Positions 14,367 to 21,555 of a stretch of DNA of 59,652 nt are shown here, piece by piece. Source of the stretch: a bacterium (lineage in GTDB: Bacteria > Bacillota > Clostridia > Lachnospirales > Lachnospiraceae); assembly GCA_030535455.1 (NCBI GenBank), contig JAUNJY010000011.1, positions 1 to 59,652 of the forward strand. Direction: 5' to 3'. Below the pieces are notes generated by a model. It did no database searches and was not told where the DNA came from. It was given only the letters and a program-made list of their open reading frames with translations. Position 1 is the first letter of the stretch, and each line of letters starts with the position of its first letter. The position numbers and the translations under genes are program-made.

Positions 14367-16253
14367 CTACTGCAATAACTGCATAATACCATTTTCCTGT
14401 TTGTTTGCCTGGGAAAGCATTGCTTGTGTTGCCTGTATTAATATACTGCTGGTTGAGTATTTCACCATCTCTCGCGCCATATCCGCATCACGTATCCTGC
14501 TCTCTGCTGTGGACGTATTTTCTGAAGATATGGAGGCAATTGCATGTGCGTGTTCCAATCGGTTCTCAAATGCTCCAAAAGTACTTCGTTGGGAAAGTAC
14601 TTTCTTATTTGCCTCATCAATACTTTGGATTGCTGTCTGACTGTCCTCTTGCGTATCAATTTTCATTTCTTCAATCCCTAGCTGAAATAAATCAAATGCT
14701 TTATAAGATACTTCAATAGACTGGCCACTGTTGGCACCTGATTGTATCTGCAATCGATTAGTAGCTTCAAAAATAGGAGAATCAAACTCCACCTTTTTAA
14801 TACTTCCCATGCTGCTATATGTTGAAGAGGAGGCCTCACTGGTAGAGGGATTACCCGCATAAATATCTAATCCATCTAAAGAACTTAACTTTTTCATAAC
14901 CGTATCCACTGTATCAGTTTCAGTCACGTGGATTTTCATAGTCAAATTTCCAATGGAAGTATATTTACTGCCACCCACATAATATTCACCACTATCTGGC
15001 GTAAGGGCAAAGTTCATTACAATATAGCCTCCGTTCTGGGTATCATCTACTAAATTAACGCCCTTTGAATTATTAAGTGCATCGAGTACAGAACTGATGC
15101 TTCCATTGTTTGGTTCTGGATAAAATGACTTTGCATAATCGTATCCATAAGAACTGGTATACCACCATTTCTGATCTGGATCCTTCCAATCACTGTAGTA
15201 ATAGGCACTTTCAGATTTAGCTGTAATGCCGCCTACTCCCTGCATGTCAAACTTGAAAATCCATTGTTCTGAGGATGCAGTAGTGGAAGTTGGATCATTC
15301 ACCAAATTGCTAATACTGCTTGGTTCAATAAACTTCGTATCATACGTCTCAAAGTCCTTCCCTGAAGCCAGCAGTGCACTATAATTAAAACTTGTAGAAA
15401 ATGAAATATCTGAATTATCTATCCCTGTATCAAAGGATGGCTTTGCTGTCTCACTGCAATATTCATAACAAGAAACAGTACAGCCATTGATTGAATCAAT
15501 GACATCATCTAATGATGCATAGTCTGCCACAGAATATGTATAGGTAAAGTCAATTCCTTGTAATTCTGGATGCATTGTCTTATCAACATAATCTGATAAT
15601 TTAAATGAATGTGTATTATGTAAGTTGTCTGGCCATCCAATTACAGATGACGTATATGCGGTTCCATTATATCCCGTCCATGAAACGGTAATTCCCTCTT
15701 CTGTGGCCAAAAGGTCATATTTACCATTGGCTGGGACAGCGAATTTATTTGTATTTGTAAGTGTGCCACTATAATAAGGCCTGTCAGATGTAACTGCCGT
15801 GACCTTTTCTGTACCAATTTGTGTTCGATCCGTGGAATTTAAATCCCATATCTTTCTTCCATTGAATTCAGTGGATCGAAAGATCGATGTAACTTCCTGT
15901 TTTAATGCTACCACTTCTTCATTTAGTGCCCGACGGTCATCGTTCGTATTAGTATCATTGGCCGACTGCACTGCCAGCTCTCGCATCCGATTAAAAATGG
16001 AATTCACTTCATTTAGTGCGCCATCTGCCACTTCACAATAGCTAATTCCATCCATAATATTCTTCTTTGCCCTGTCAAGGCCACGAATTTGAGCACGCAT
16101 CTTATGAGAGATGCTTAATCCTGCTGCATCATCTGCAGCCATATTAATTCGATAACCGGACGAAAGATTTCTTGTTGTCTTCCCTAATTTAACTGTTTCC
16201 CTTTTTAAATGGCTATTTGCAAATTGTGCAACCATATTATGTTGTATAACCAC
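14367..16253 (-). CDS. Flagellin with a large variable central domain
   Basis: 628 residues. The conserved N-terminal D0/D1 helices (VIQHNMVAQFANSHLKRETV, LSSGYRINMAADDAAGLSIS) and C-terminal helices (FGAFENRLEHAHAIASISSE, RDADMAREMVKY, SILIQATQAMLSQANKQENG) flank a ~330-residue variable region rich in Ser/Thr/Tyr (about 150-490) that would form the exposed surface of the filament. This is longer than the common 270-500-residue flagellins. A GTG start at 16253 is chosen: AAAGGAG lies 6 nt upstream, and the -10 box of a promoter occupies the upstream in-frame ATG at 16298. No other flagellar genes are in the window. The product is exported by the flagellar type III system. Confidence 0.92.
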   Translation of the reverse strand: MVIQHNMVAQFANSHLKRETVKLGKTTRNLSSGYRINMAADDAAGLSISHKMRAQIRGLDRAKKNIMDGISYCEVADGALNEVNSIFNRMRELAVQSANDTNTNDDRRALNEEVVALKQEVTSIFRSTEFNGRKIWDLNSTDRTQIGTEKVTAVTSDRPYYSGTLTNTNKFAVPANGKYDLLATEEGITVSWTGYNGTAYTSSVIGWPDNLHNTHSFKLSDYVDKTMHPELQGIDFTYTYSVADYASLDDVIDSINGCTVSCYEYCSETAKPSFDTGIDNSDISFSTSFNYSALLASGKDFETYDTKFIEPSSISNLVNDPTSTTASSEQWIFKFDMQGVGGITAKSESAYYYSDWKDPDQKWWYTSSYGYDYAKSFYPEPNNGSISSVLDALNNSKGVNLVDDTQNGGYIVMNFALTPDSGEYYVGGSKYTSIGNLTMKIHVTETDTVDTVMKKLSSLDGLDIYAGNPSTSEASSSTYSSMGSIKKVEFDSPIFEATNRLQIQSGANSGQSIEVSYKAFDLFQLGIEEMKIDTQEDSQTAIQSIDEANKKVLSQRSTFGAFENRLEHAHAIASISSENTSTAESRIRDADMAREMVKYSTSSILIQATQAMLSQANKQENGIMQLLQ

Positions 16254-16297
16254 TTTTTTCTCCTTTGTCTCAATCGTATAAAATTTGTGTCGTTGCA

Positions 16298-16326
16298 ATT
16301 ATAGCAATTCCCCTACTTTGATACAA
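16298..16326 (-). promoter_or_regulatory. Sigma-A-like promoter of flagellin
   Basis: Minus strand TTGTAT (16326-16321), 17-bp spacer, TATAAT (16303-16298), 45 bp before the GTG start. No sigma-D (sigma-28) type TAAA/GCCGATAA motif was found, which is unusual for a flagellin gene. Confidence 0.65.
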
Positions 16327-16333
16327 GTCAAGT

Positions 16334-16396
16334 AAAAAAAAGTGTAGGTAATTAATCCAAGTTTTCTTATTCTTGGATACAATTCCTACACTTTTT
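16334..16396 (-). terminator. Strong terminator after 16410 gene
   Basis: AAAAAGTGTAGGAATTG pairs with TAATTACCTACACTTTTT across an inner CCAAG/CTTGG stem; a run of eight T follows on the minus strand. It insulates the flagellin promoter from the upstream lipoprotein gene. Confidence 0.85.
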
Positions 16397-16409
16397 CCTA
16401 CACTCTGCA

Positions 16410-17048
16410 TTATTCTCTTTCTATTCCTGTCGTCTCATAGTACTCTTCAGAAAATGGAATCAAATTATAGTCAAACTTTTCTTGTATGCTGTGAATGATG
16501 TCAAATAGATTATCTTCTGGCTTAAGTTCAAGCTCAGTCGTCATCTCGTCAATGACTTCTTTCATCTCTGCACTTGCTTCCACTTCCTCCATAAATAAAT
16601 CATATTTCTTACGGTCCATAGCCCCTGCCTGCTCTAATACACCTGCATCTCCACAGGCAATAACCATCTCCAGAAACTCTTTAAGATTATTTGCTACCGG
16701 CTTAACGTACTGATCAGGAGCCATTGGATTTACTGCATATACCATTCCCTGCTCAAGAGAACGATCCGGCTGCAGGCTTGGTATGAAACAAAAATGAATT
16801 CCATCCACCCCAAGTCTTGCAAATACTTCAGCCCCTACAGGTGTACAAAAATAACCATCGTTTGTTTCCTGCTTTGCTAATCCAAGTAGTCCCGTGTCAC
16901 TGTTTAAATGGTAAAACTTCTGTAGCAGGCTGGCTTCCGCTCTTTGTGCCTCTTGTGCTTTAGAAGAACAGGATTGTATTGAAAAAACAGCAGCCATCCC
17001 TGCCATAAAAATTAAGCTGTTGATTAGTGTAAATATATTGCTTTTCAT
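16410..17048 (-). CDS. Putative lipoprotein, SUKH-like body, unknown
   Basis: 212 residues. The N-terminus MKSNIFTLINSLIFMAGMAA followed by VFSIQSCSSK could be a lipoprotein signal (Cys about residue 27), although Gln at -2 is unusual. The body (GLLGLAKQETNDGYFCTPVG, VDGIHFCFIPSLQPDRS, VYAVNPMAPDQYVKPVANNL, EFLEMVIACGDAGVLEQ) recalls SMI1/KNR4 (SUKH)-type proteins, where a late hydrophobic helix and FxEFL-like segment recur; this is a weak impression. No partner gene such as a toxin is adjacent. It lies between kdgK and flagellin on the same strand, with its own terminator. Function unknown. Confidence 0.6.
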   Translation of the reverse strand: MKSNIFTLINSLIFMAGMAAVFSIQSCSSKAQEAQRAEASLLQKFYHLNSDTGLLGLAKQETNDGYFCTPVGAEVFARLGVDGIHFCFIPSLQPDRSLEQGMVYAVNPMAPDQYVKPVANNLKEFLEMVIACGDAGVLEQAGAMDRKKYDLFMEEVEASAEMKEVIDEMTTELELKPEDNLFDIIHSIQEKFDYNLIPFSEEYYETTGIERE

Positions 17049-17157
17049 ATTTTATTTCCTATTATTAATCATAGATTGATTTCTTTAAGTATTGTTAAGC
17101 CTCTAGTGCTGCTCCACCTCAACTTTGACTAAGTTTTAGGGACACTCTGCTTTTTGC

Positions 17158-17200
17158 TAACGAAAAAAGAAGGATATAGATATCCTATACCCTCCTTCTT
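17158..17200 (-). terminator. Terminator of kdgK
   Basis: Minus strand GAAGGAGGGTATAG, a short loop, CTATATCCTTC and TTTTTT, 23 bp after the kdgK stop. Confidence 0.8.
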
Positions 17201-17222
17201 TGCTAGCATTTTAAATGTAATC

Positions 17223-18245
17223 CTATCGATCCATTTCCGCTTGTTGTCCAACTGTATTATGGTCTTTGATAATACGATTGATTTCACGAAGATCAGATGA
17301 TGGCATATCGCCTGGAATTGTGTTCTTAGTAGAACTAGTTGCATTACCGTATTCTAATGCCATTTGACAATCTCCGTCGTGAGCTAATAATCCGTATAAT
17401 ACACCTGAGATATAAGCATCACCACTACCAATTCTATCTACAACGTCAATGTTTTCATAAGGAGCTTCTTCATAGTAAACATCCTCTTTTGCATTGTAAA
17501 TAACAGATCCAAAGCTATGAACTTTTGGACTATGAACTGTACGTTGTGTTGCAGCAACGATTGAGATTGGGTAGTCTTCTGTAAAGCTCTTCATGATTTC
17601 ACGAACATTTCCTTCTTTTAAGAAAGTTAAACGTGCAGTATCTTCAGAACAGAAGAATACGTCAACATATGGAAGGATTTCTTCGATACAAGCCTTTGCT
17701 TCTGCACCTGTCCATAAGTTTCCTCTAAAGTTAACATCGAAAGAAATTAATACGCCATGTTCTTTGAAACGCTTCATCATTTCGATCGTAGTCTTTCTTG
17801 CCTGTTCACTTAATGCTAATGTAATTCCTGTTGTATGGAAGCATCTTGTAGAGGAATAGATTTCTTCTGGGAAATCATCAACACTGATTTTATTGATTGA
17901 AGTATACATACGGTCATATACGATGCCTGGCTTTCTTGGGTATGCACCATTTTCATAGTAATACACGCCAAGTCTTGCATCCTTTTCATTGTCATATACT
18001 AAATAATCATCACTAACGCCTGCATAACGAATTTTATTCTTTGCAAATGTTCCAACTGCATTGGCTGGAAGTTTGGAAATCATACCTGTTCTAAGACCAA
18101 GTAAAGAAACACCGGATACTACGTTTAATTCTGCGCCCCCAACTTGCTTTTCAAACATGTCTCCACGTACAATTCTTTCATTGTTTGGTGGTGACAATCT
18201 TAATAAAACTTCTCCTAATGATAATAGGTCAAACTGCTTATTCAT
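17223..18245 (-). CDS. kdgK: 2-keto-3-deoxygluconate kinase-type PfkB sugar kinase
   Basis: 340 residues of the PfkB/ribokinase family. The N-terminus LLSLGEVLLRLSPPNNERIV with VGGAELNVVSGVSLLG binds the sugar; the C-terminal signature DRIGSGDAYISGVLYGL contains the catalytic Asp. The opening and overall pattern match KDG kinases, which phosphorylate 2-keto-3-deoxygluconate to KDPG in pectin/uronate breakdown. No aldolase (kdgA) or uronate gene is adjacent, so the substrate is by family only. TAGGAGG precedes ATG 18245. The upstream region has an inverted GTAGA/TCTAC (about 18391-18404), possibly a GntR-type operator. Confidence 0.85.
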   Translation of the reverse strand: MNKQFDLLSLGEVLLRLSPPNNERIVRGDMFEKQVGGAELNVVSGVSLLGLRTGMISKLPANAVGTFAKNKIRYAGVSDDYLVYDNEKDARLGVYYYENGAYPRKPGIVYDRMYTSINKISVDDFPEEIYSSTRCFHTTGITLALSEQARKTTIEMMKRFKEHGVLISFDVNFRGNLWTGAEAKACIEEILPYVDVFFCSEDTARLTFLKEGNVREIMKSFTEDYPISIVAATQRTVHSPKVHSFGSVIYNAKEDVYYEEAPYENIDVVDRIGSGDAYISGVLYGLLAHDGDCQMALEYGNATSSTKNTIPGDMPSSDLREINRIIKDHNTVGQQAEMDR

Positions 18246-18609
18246 GCCTAATCCTCCTAAAACTTCTCATCATTCGCATACTCATTTCTTATTTATAGTT
18301 ACAGTGAATACGCTATTTCTTCTATTCAAAGCCTAATTACTAGAGACACCAGGGTAATCCCCCTTTATCCAGAAACGGTTTTCAATTATATATGTAGATT
18401 GGTCTACTTAAAATAAAGTTTTCCTCTAGCTGTCTCGTTTTTAATCTAGCTTCTCATATTATAAGCTAGTAAATCGAGATATTGCAAGTGTTTTACCTCG
18501 AAAATGGTCGGTTTTCCTTTGAAGATTTGCTTTTTTGTTATTTATGCATAAAACTATGTCGAAACATTCAGTAATTATTTCGACTACATCTTCTACCATA
18601 ATTTTCATT
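18246..18609. other. Intergenic stretch upstream of kdgK
   Basis: No gene seen. It holds an inverted repeat GTAGATTGGTCTAC near 18391-18404 that could be a GntR-family operator for kdgK, and otherwise AT-rich sequence carrying the divergent upstream regions of kdgK (minus) and the small ORF at 18690 (plus). Confidence 0.35.
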
Positions 18610-18638
18610 TTGTAGTTTTCTTTGGAATATGGTACAAT
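18610..18638 (+). promoter_or_regulatory. Sigma-A promoter of small ORF 18690
   Basis: TTGTAG (18610-18615), 17-bp spacer, TACAAT (18633-18638), about 50 bp before the ATG. Confidence 0.55.
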
Positions 18639-18689
18639 CCATTAGTATTTTTGTCGAACTTACGTTCGCAAGAAAGTGGAGGAATTTTT

Positions 18690-18851
18690 ATGAACTTAGA
18701 CATACTGAATTCACCTGAATTTCAAAAAGATTTAACCGAAGTCATTCAAAAGATTAATAAGCAGCATAATCTATCCATTAAATGCGGCCAGATTTGTTGT
18801 GATAAAGAGCTTTTCACTATTTATATTGAGGATGAGGAAGCTTACAAATAA
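18690..18851 (+). CDS. Small protein, 53 residues, unknown
   Basis: MNLDILNSPEFQKDLTEVIQ then KINKQHNLSIKCGQICCDKE. GTGGAGG lies 7 nt before ATG 18690, so this start is preferred to an in-frame ATG at 18651. Two Cys pairs (CGQICC) may bind metal, but there is no clear motif. It has its own promoter and terminator, so it is a single-gene unit. Function unknown. Confidence 0.6.
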   Translation: MNLDILNSPEFQKDLTEVIQKINKQHNLSIKCGQICCDKELFTIYIEDEEAYK

Positions 18852-18888
18852 GTGCATATCTCATGCCCTGTTTTTTTGGGATGCTATA

Positions 18889-18918
18889 GGCTTTCTATTT
18901 TTAGAAAGCCTTTTATAT
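18889..18918 (+). terminator. Terminator of small ORF
   Basis: GGCTTTCT ATTTTT AGAAAGCC followed by TTTT. The same stem recurs at 32755, 35695 and 45729 as part of the dispersed element. Confidence 0.75.
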
Positions 18919-18946
18919 TTTTATTCTATCTTTGATTATGTACCTT

Positions 18947-19459
18947 CTACTGTCGCATCTGTTCCTTCATCATATGTAATACATTTGATTTTTCCATTAC
19001 TAAAGTAATAACTATTGCAATAATTGTGCCTCCACATGTACTGACCATAAACGGGAACACGAATGTGAAGACTGCAGCTGTACTGTTTCCCATTACAAAT
19101 ACTGCAATCGGATAGGATAAGATACCTCCGAGTATCCCCGTTCCAATGATTTCACCAAGATATGCATATGGTAATTTCTTGCCCCATTGATACATAAGCC
19201 CTGCAAAAAATGCTCCACACATACTTCCGGGAAATGCAAGTAGGGTTCCTAGTCCTAATAGGTTACGGATGATGCTGGAGATGCCCGCTGCTGCCACACC
19301 ATACCATGGTCCTAATAAGATTGCACACAGAATATTTACCACATGCTGTACCGGCGCACATTTTGCTCCTAATACCGGAAATGAAAACAAGGATCCAACT
19401 ACTGCCATTGCCGCAAGTAATGCGGTTAACGTTAGTTTTTTACTATTTGTTCTTTTCAC
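18947..19459 (-). CDS. thiW: ThiW, thiamine-precursor ECF transporter S component
   Basis: 170 residues with about five membrane helices: LTALLAAMAVVGSLFSFPVL, CAPVQHVVNILCAILLGPWY, GLGTLLAFPGSMCGAFFAG. These match ThiW, the substrate-binding subunit of an energy-coupling-factor transporter thought to take up the thiazole moiety of thiamine. The shared ECF ATPases and T component are not nearby, as is normal for group II ECF systems. Translation starts at GTG 19459 with GAGG 8 nt upstream. Expression is controlled by the TPP riboswitch at 19547-19697. No thiM or thiE follows, so thiW stands alone here. Confidence 0.9.
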   Translation of the reverse strand: MKRTNSKKLTLTALLAAMAVVGSLFSFPVLGAKCAPVQHVVNILCAILLGPWYGVAAAGISSIIRNLLGLGTLLAFPGSMCGAFFAGLMYQWGKKLPYAYLGEIIGTGILGGILSYPIAVFVMGNSTAAVFTFVFPFMVSTCGGTIIAIVITLVMEKSNVLHMMKEQMRQ

Positions 19460-19500
19460 TATAACGTCCTCTTTTCTTTTATTTACCTTTGGTTTAGAAC

Positions 19501-19546
19501 AAGTAACCTAATATGGCTAAGTTCGAAGAGAAGTTTCCTATGTATT
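19501..19546. repeat. Truncated copy of the long dispersed hairpin
   Basis: TCGAAGAGAAGTTTCCTATG TATTAA (19523-19548) matches the 3' arm of the hairpin at 35722-35766; the 5' arm is reduced to CTAATATGG. It lies between the TPP riboswitch terminator and thiW. Confidence 0.55.
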
Positions 19547-19697
19547 AAAAAAGGTGAATACACCAAATTGGCATATTCACCTAGTATCCTCACACTCTCT
19601 ACTAGCAAAAGTAATATCCCTACGTTGGCATTATCCAAATCAGGTTACGGGTCTAGACAATTCAGTCTACTCTCAGCCAACTTTAGTCAGCTCCCCT
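19547..19697 (-). ncRNA. TPP riboswitch (THI element) with terminator
   Basis: Minus strand: GGGGAGCT, then GCTGAGAG, ACCC and the diagnostic ACCTGATTTGGATAATGCC, closing with GTAGGGA; aptamer about 19697-19617. The expression platform is a terminator, GGTGAATA (13-nt loop) TATTCACC followed by TTTTTT (19581-19547). Binding of thiamine pyrophosphate should terminate transcription before thiW, which begins about 90 nt downstream. Confidence 0.95.
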
Positions 19698-19794
19698 TTT
19701 TTGTTTATAGCGATTATATCATGTTTTACCAAATTATTCTATATTGTTCTATAAAAGCTTAAAATAACATAGTGTAAAGCCATTCTATTTGTAA

Positions 19795-19953
19795 TTATTG
19801 AGAGATCTTTTTCGTTCTTTCAGAATCAGCATTGATGTTTTTATGTCTTTGTTGAACTTTACCTACACCAATTTTCTTTTCGCCATGAAAGAAACTTCCT
19901 TTTTTCTTCTCTTCAATGATTTTTTTTAATCTTTCCATATCTTTTGGATCCAT
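19795..19953 (-). CDS. Small basic protein, 52 residues, unknown
   Basis: MDPKDMERLKKIIEEKKKGS then FFHGEKKIGVGKVQQRHKNI and a Lys-rich end. GATGGAGG lies 8 nt before ATG 19953. It is rich in Lys/Glu with no membrane segment; it could be a nucleic-acid-binding or structural peptide, but nothing is recognised. It sits upstream of the TPP riboswitch on the same strand. Confidence 0.65.
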   Translation of the reverse strand: MDPKDMERLKKIIEEKKKGSFFHGEKKIGVGKVQQRHKNINADSERTKKISQ

Positions 19954-20114
19954 TTTTATATTCCTCCATCTATTGTTACAATAAATTACTTTATTTCTAT
20001 TGTATCATTAATTCGTCCATCTGTCATTCGACAATTTTCGTTTCCGCAAACAAGACATCGTTATCCTACTTCAAGGATTGTCTTTTTCTCCAATTAATAT
20101 ACATTTCCACCTGG

Positions 20115-20222
20115 TTATTCATGTACTTGTAAATATTCAATTCCTACCATGCTTTTCCTCCGGCAGACCACAGCAATATCACCTTCGTTCATGTCATGAT
20201 ACAGGGCAGAAGAGACCTTCAT
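20115..20222 (-). CDS. Possible 35-residue ORF
   Basis: MKVSSALYHDMNEGDIAVVC then RRKSMVGIEYLQVHE. It starts 54 nt after the RelA/SpoT-domain gene stop on the same strand; GGGAG abuts the ATG and GGGGAG lies 12 nt upstream, so the ribosome site is poor. No known match. It might be a co-transcribed small protein or chance; low confidence. Confidence 0.3.
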   Translation of the reverse strand: MKVSSALYHDMNEGDIAVVCRRKSMVGIEYLQVHE

Positions 20223-20275
20223 CTCCCTAATATCTCCCCGCTTCCTGTGAATATCTTTTTTCTTTTGTAAATTAT

Positions 20276-21265
20276 TTAGTCTATTAAATCATTTTGAAAT
20301 CTGGATAGATGCTCATAAGGCAGAATCAGTCTGCCACGGTATAAGCCACAGCCGTCATTGATCAAACTATTATCCATGGCGGAAAACATATTTACATCCA
20401 AGTCTTTCAGTTCCAGCTGCTGCAACAGCATTCCCCTCTCATAGGCCTGATCGAAATAAATACATTCTCCCACAGGAATTGCATCCCTTCTGGCACGTTC
20501 ATTTTCCTGGCGCTTTTCGTATCCTAAGTGATTTGCAGGCCCTATCTCCGCATAATCATCCATATCTTTTGTACGCAGCTGTACCTCAAAATAAGAGCGG
20601 GCACTGCTATCATAAAAGGTAATATGAAGGGAACGGTAACCATAAGGACTTGCATTGGTAATATAGTCCCTGTAATAAGGCTGTACTGCTTTTTTCAAGC
20701 TAGAAGACTTCTTTTCCTCTGTAATCCCTGATATCTCAGCACTAAAGCCACGCTCCTCAAGAAACTCGGGAAGATGGTTTGCAATCTTATATAAATACTT
20801 AATTTCCTCCGCTTCTCGGTCCTCCTCGTTTTTCAGATGGCATCTTGGCATGGAAATCACAATTCGATAGGCAATAAGGTCCCTGAAACAATTTAGCTTG
20901 TTCTTTAACTCAGCAACTGTTGGATATGTGCCATGCTCCTTATAATAGTTATAGATATATTCTACAATGTAGCCATTAAATTTCTCCTCTGCTCGAATTA
21001 AAGACTTAATCCGTCCCTTAAAGGTAAATGCAAGATACGGATATTCATTTGCCATATATTTATAGAAATCGCGAATACGCTGGGACTGAGACGTTAAAAA
21101 GTCATTGTGTTCCAGCATGCTTGTAATCTGAATTAGAAAATTACAATGTACCAAATCAATCTGGTTATGGGTCTGAATTGCCGACTCTCTAAGATCCTCT
21201 ATGTATTTATATAAAATTTTTAGCACGGTATCACCAGAATACAAATAATCATTTAATTTTATCAT
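20276..21265 (-). CDS. RelA/SpoT-domain (p)ppGpp synthetase-like protein
   Basis: 329 residues. A mostly helical N-terminal ~95 residues precede a RelA/SpoT nucleotidyltransferase-like domain: CFRDLIAYRIVISMPRCHL, SPYGYRSLHITFYD, SYFEVQLRTKDMDDYAE and ANHLGYEK. The spacing and the extra insert (EKKSSSLKKAVQPYY) make it clearly different from the small synthetase at 11061. No HD hydrolase or TGS/ACT domain. Reaction inferred: pyrophosphoryl transfer to a guanine nucleotide, though divergent members may act on other acceptors. AGAGG lies 9 nt before ATG 21265; an upstream in-frame ATG at 21358 overlaps the promoter region of the divergent gene. Confidence 0.78.
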   Translation of the reverse strand: MIKLNDYLYSGDTVLKILYKYIEDLRESAIQTHNQIDLVHCNFLIQITSMLEHNDFLTSQSQRIRDFYKYMANEYPYLAFTFKGRIKSLIRAEEKFNGYIVEYIYNYYKEHGTYPTVAELKNKLNCFRDLIAYRIVISMPRCHLKNEEDREAEEIKYLYKIANHLPEFLEERGFSAEISGITEEKKSSSLKKAVQPYYRDYITNASPYGYRSLHITFYDSSARSYFEVQLRTKDMDDYAEIGPANHLGYEKRQENERARRDAIPVGECIYFDQAYERGMLLQQLELKDLDVNMFSAMDNSLINDGCGLYRGRLILPYEHLSRFQNDLID

Positions 21266-21362
21266 CGTTTCGTACCTCTTTGCATTTGACTTAGTATAAA
21301 TATAATAATTATAACTTTTCATGTAAAAAAATACAAACAAAATGGTTCCAGATGGCAACCGA

Positions 21363-21391
21363 TTGACTTTTTATTTATGAGCTGATAAAAT
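21363..21391 (+). promoter_or_regulatory. Sigma-A promoter of the MATE leader
   Basis: TTGACT (21363-21368), exactly 17 bp, TAAAAT (21386-21391). Predicted start of transcription near 21398, giving an untranslated leader of about 160 nt before the MATE gene. Confidence 0.75.
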
Positions 21392-21397
21392 TTTAGA

Positions 21398-21488
21398 CAT
21401 ATCGGAGGGTGACTAACGGTTAATGTTAAGAGCTGGATAAGATATCGGGTGAGATTCCCGGTTACTTATCCAGCTCTTTTTTTTACGT
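21398..21488 (+). promoter_or_regulatory. Attenuator-like leader with intrinsic terminator
   Basis: The leader begins with a hairpin-capable ACATATCG...CGGTTAATGT (about 21398-21427). A strong terminator follows: AAGAGCTGGATAAG (21428-21441) pairs perfectly with CTTATCCAGCTCTT, enclosing CGGGTGAGATTCCCG, then eight T, all upstream of the MATE start codon. No plus-strand gene precedes it, so the terminator can only control the MATE transcript. A five-codon ORF (ATG 21423, M-L-R-A-G) overlaps the terminator 5' arm, which would allow ribosome-mediated attenuation; a small-molecule riboswitch is the alternative. It does not match guanidine, preQ1, fluoride or TPP aptamers by eye. Confidence 0.65.
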
Positions 21489-21555
21489 CAACTCCACAAA
21501 TCATTTCATTTCTTATATCAATTTGCATAATAATAAGTAAAAAGGAGAGAAAAAA

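Noticed and set aside
14367-16298. Flagellin start at ATG 16298
   Set aside because: The -10 box occupies 16298-16303; a GTG at 16253 has a good Shine-Dalgarno and fits the usual flagellin N-terminus.
18842-18912. Seventh copy of the dispersed structured element
   Set aside because: Only the terminator stem is shared; P1-P3 are not present.
21398-21488. Guanidine, preQ1, fluoride or TPP riboswitch before the MATE gene
   Set aside because: None of the conserved core motifs of these classes is visible; kept as an unknown leader.
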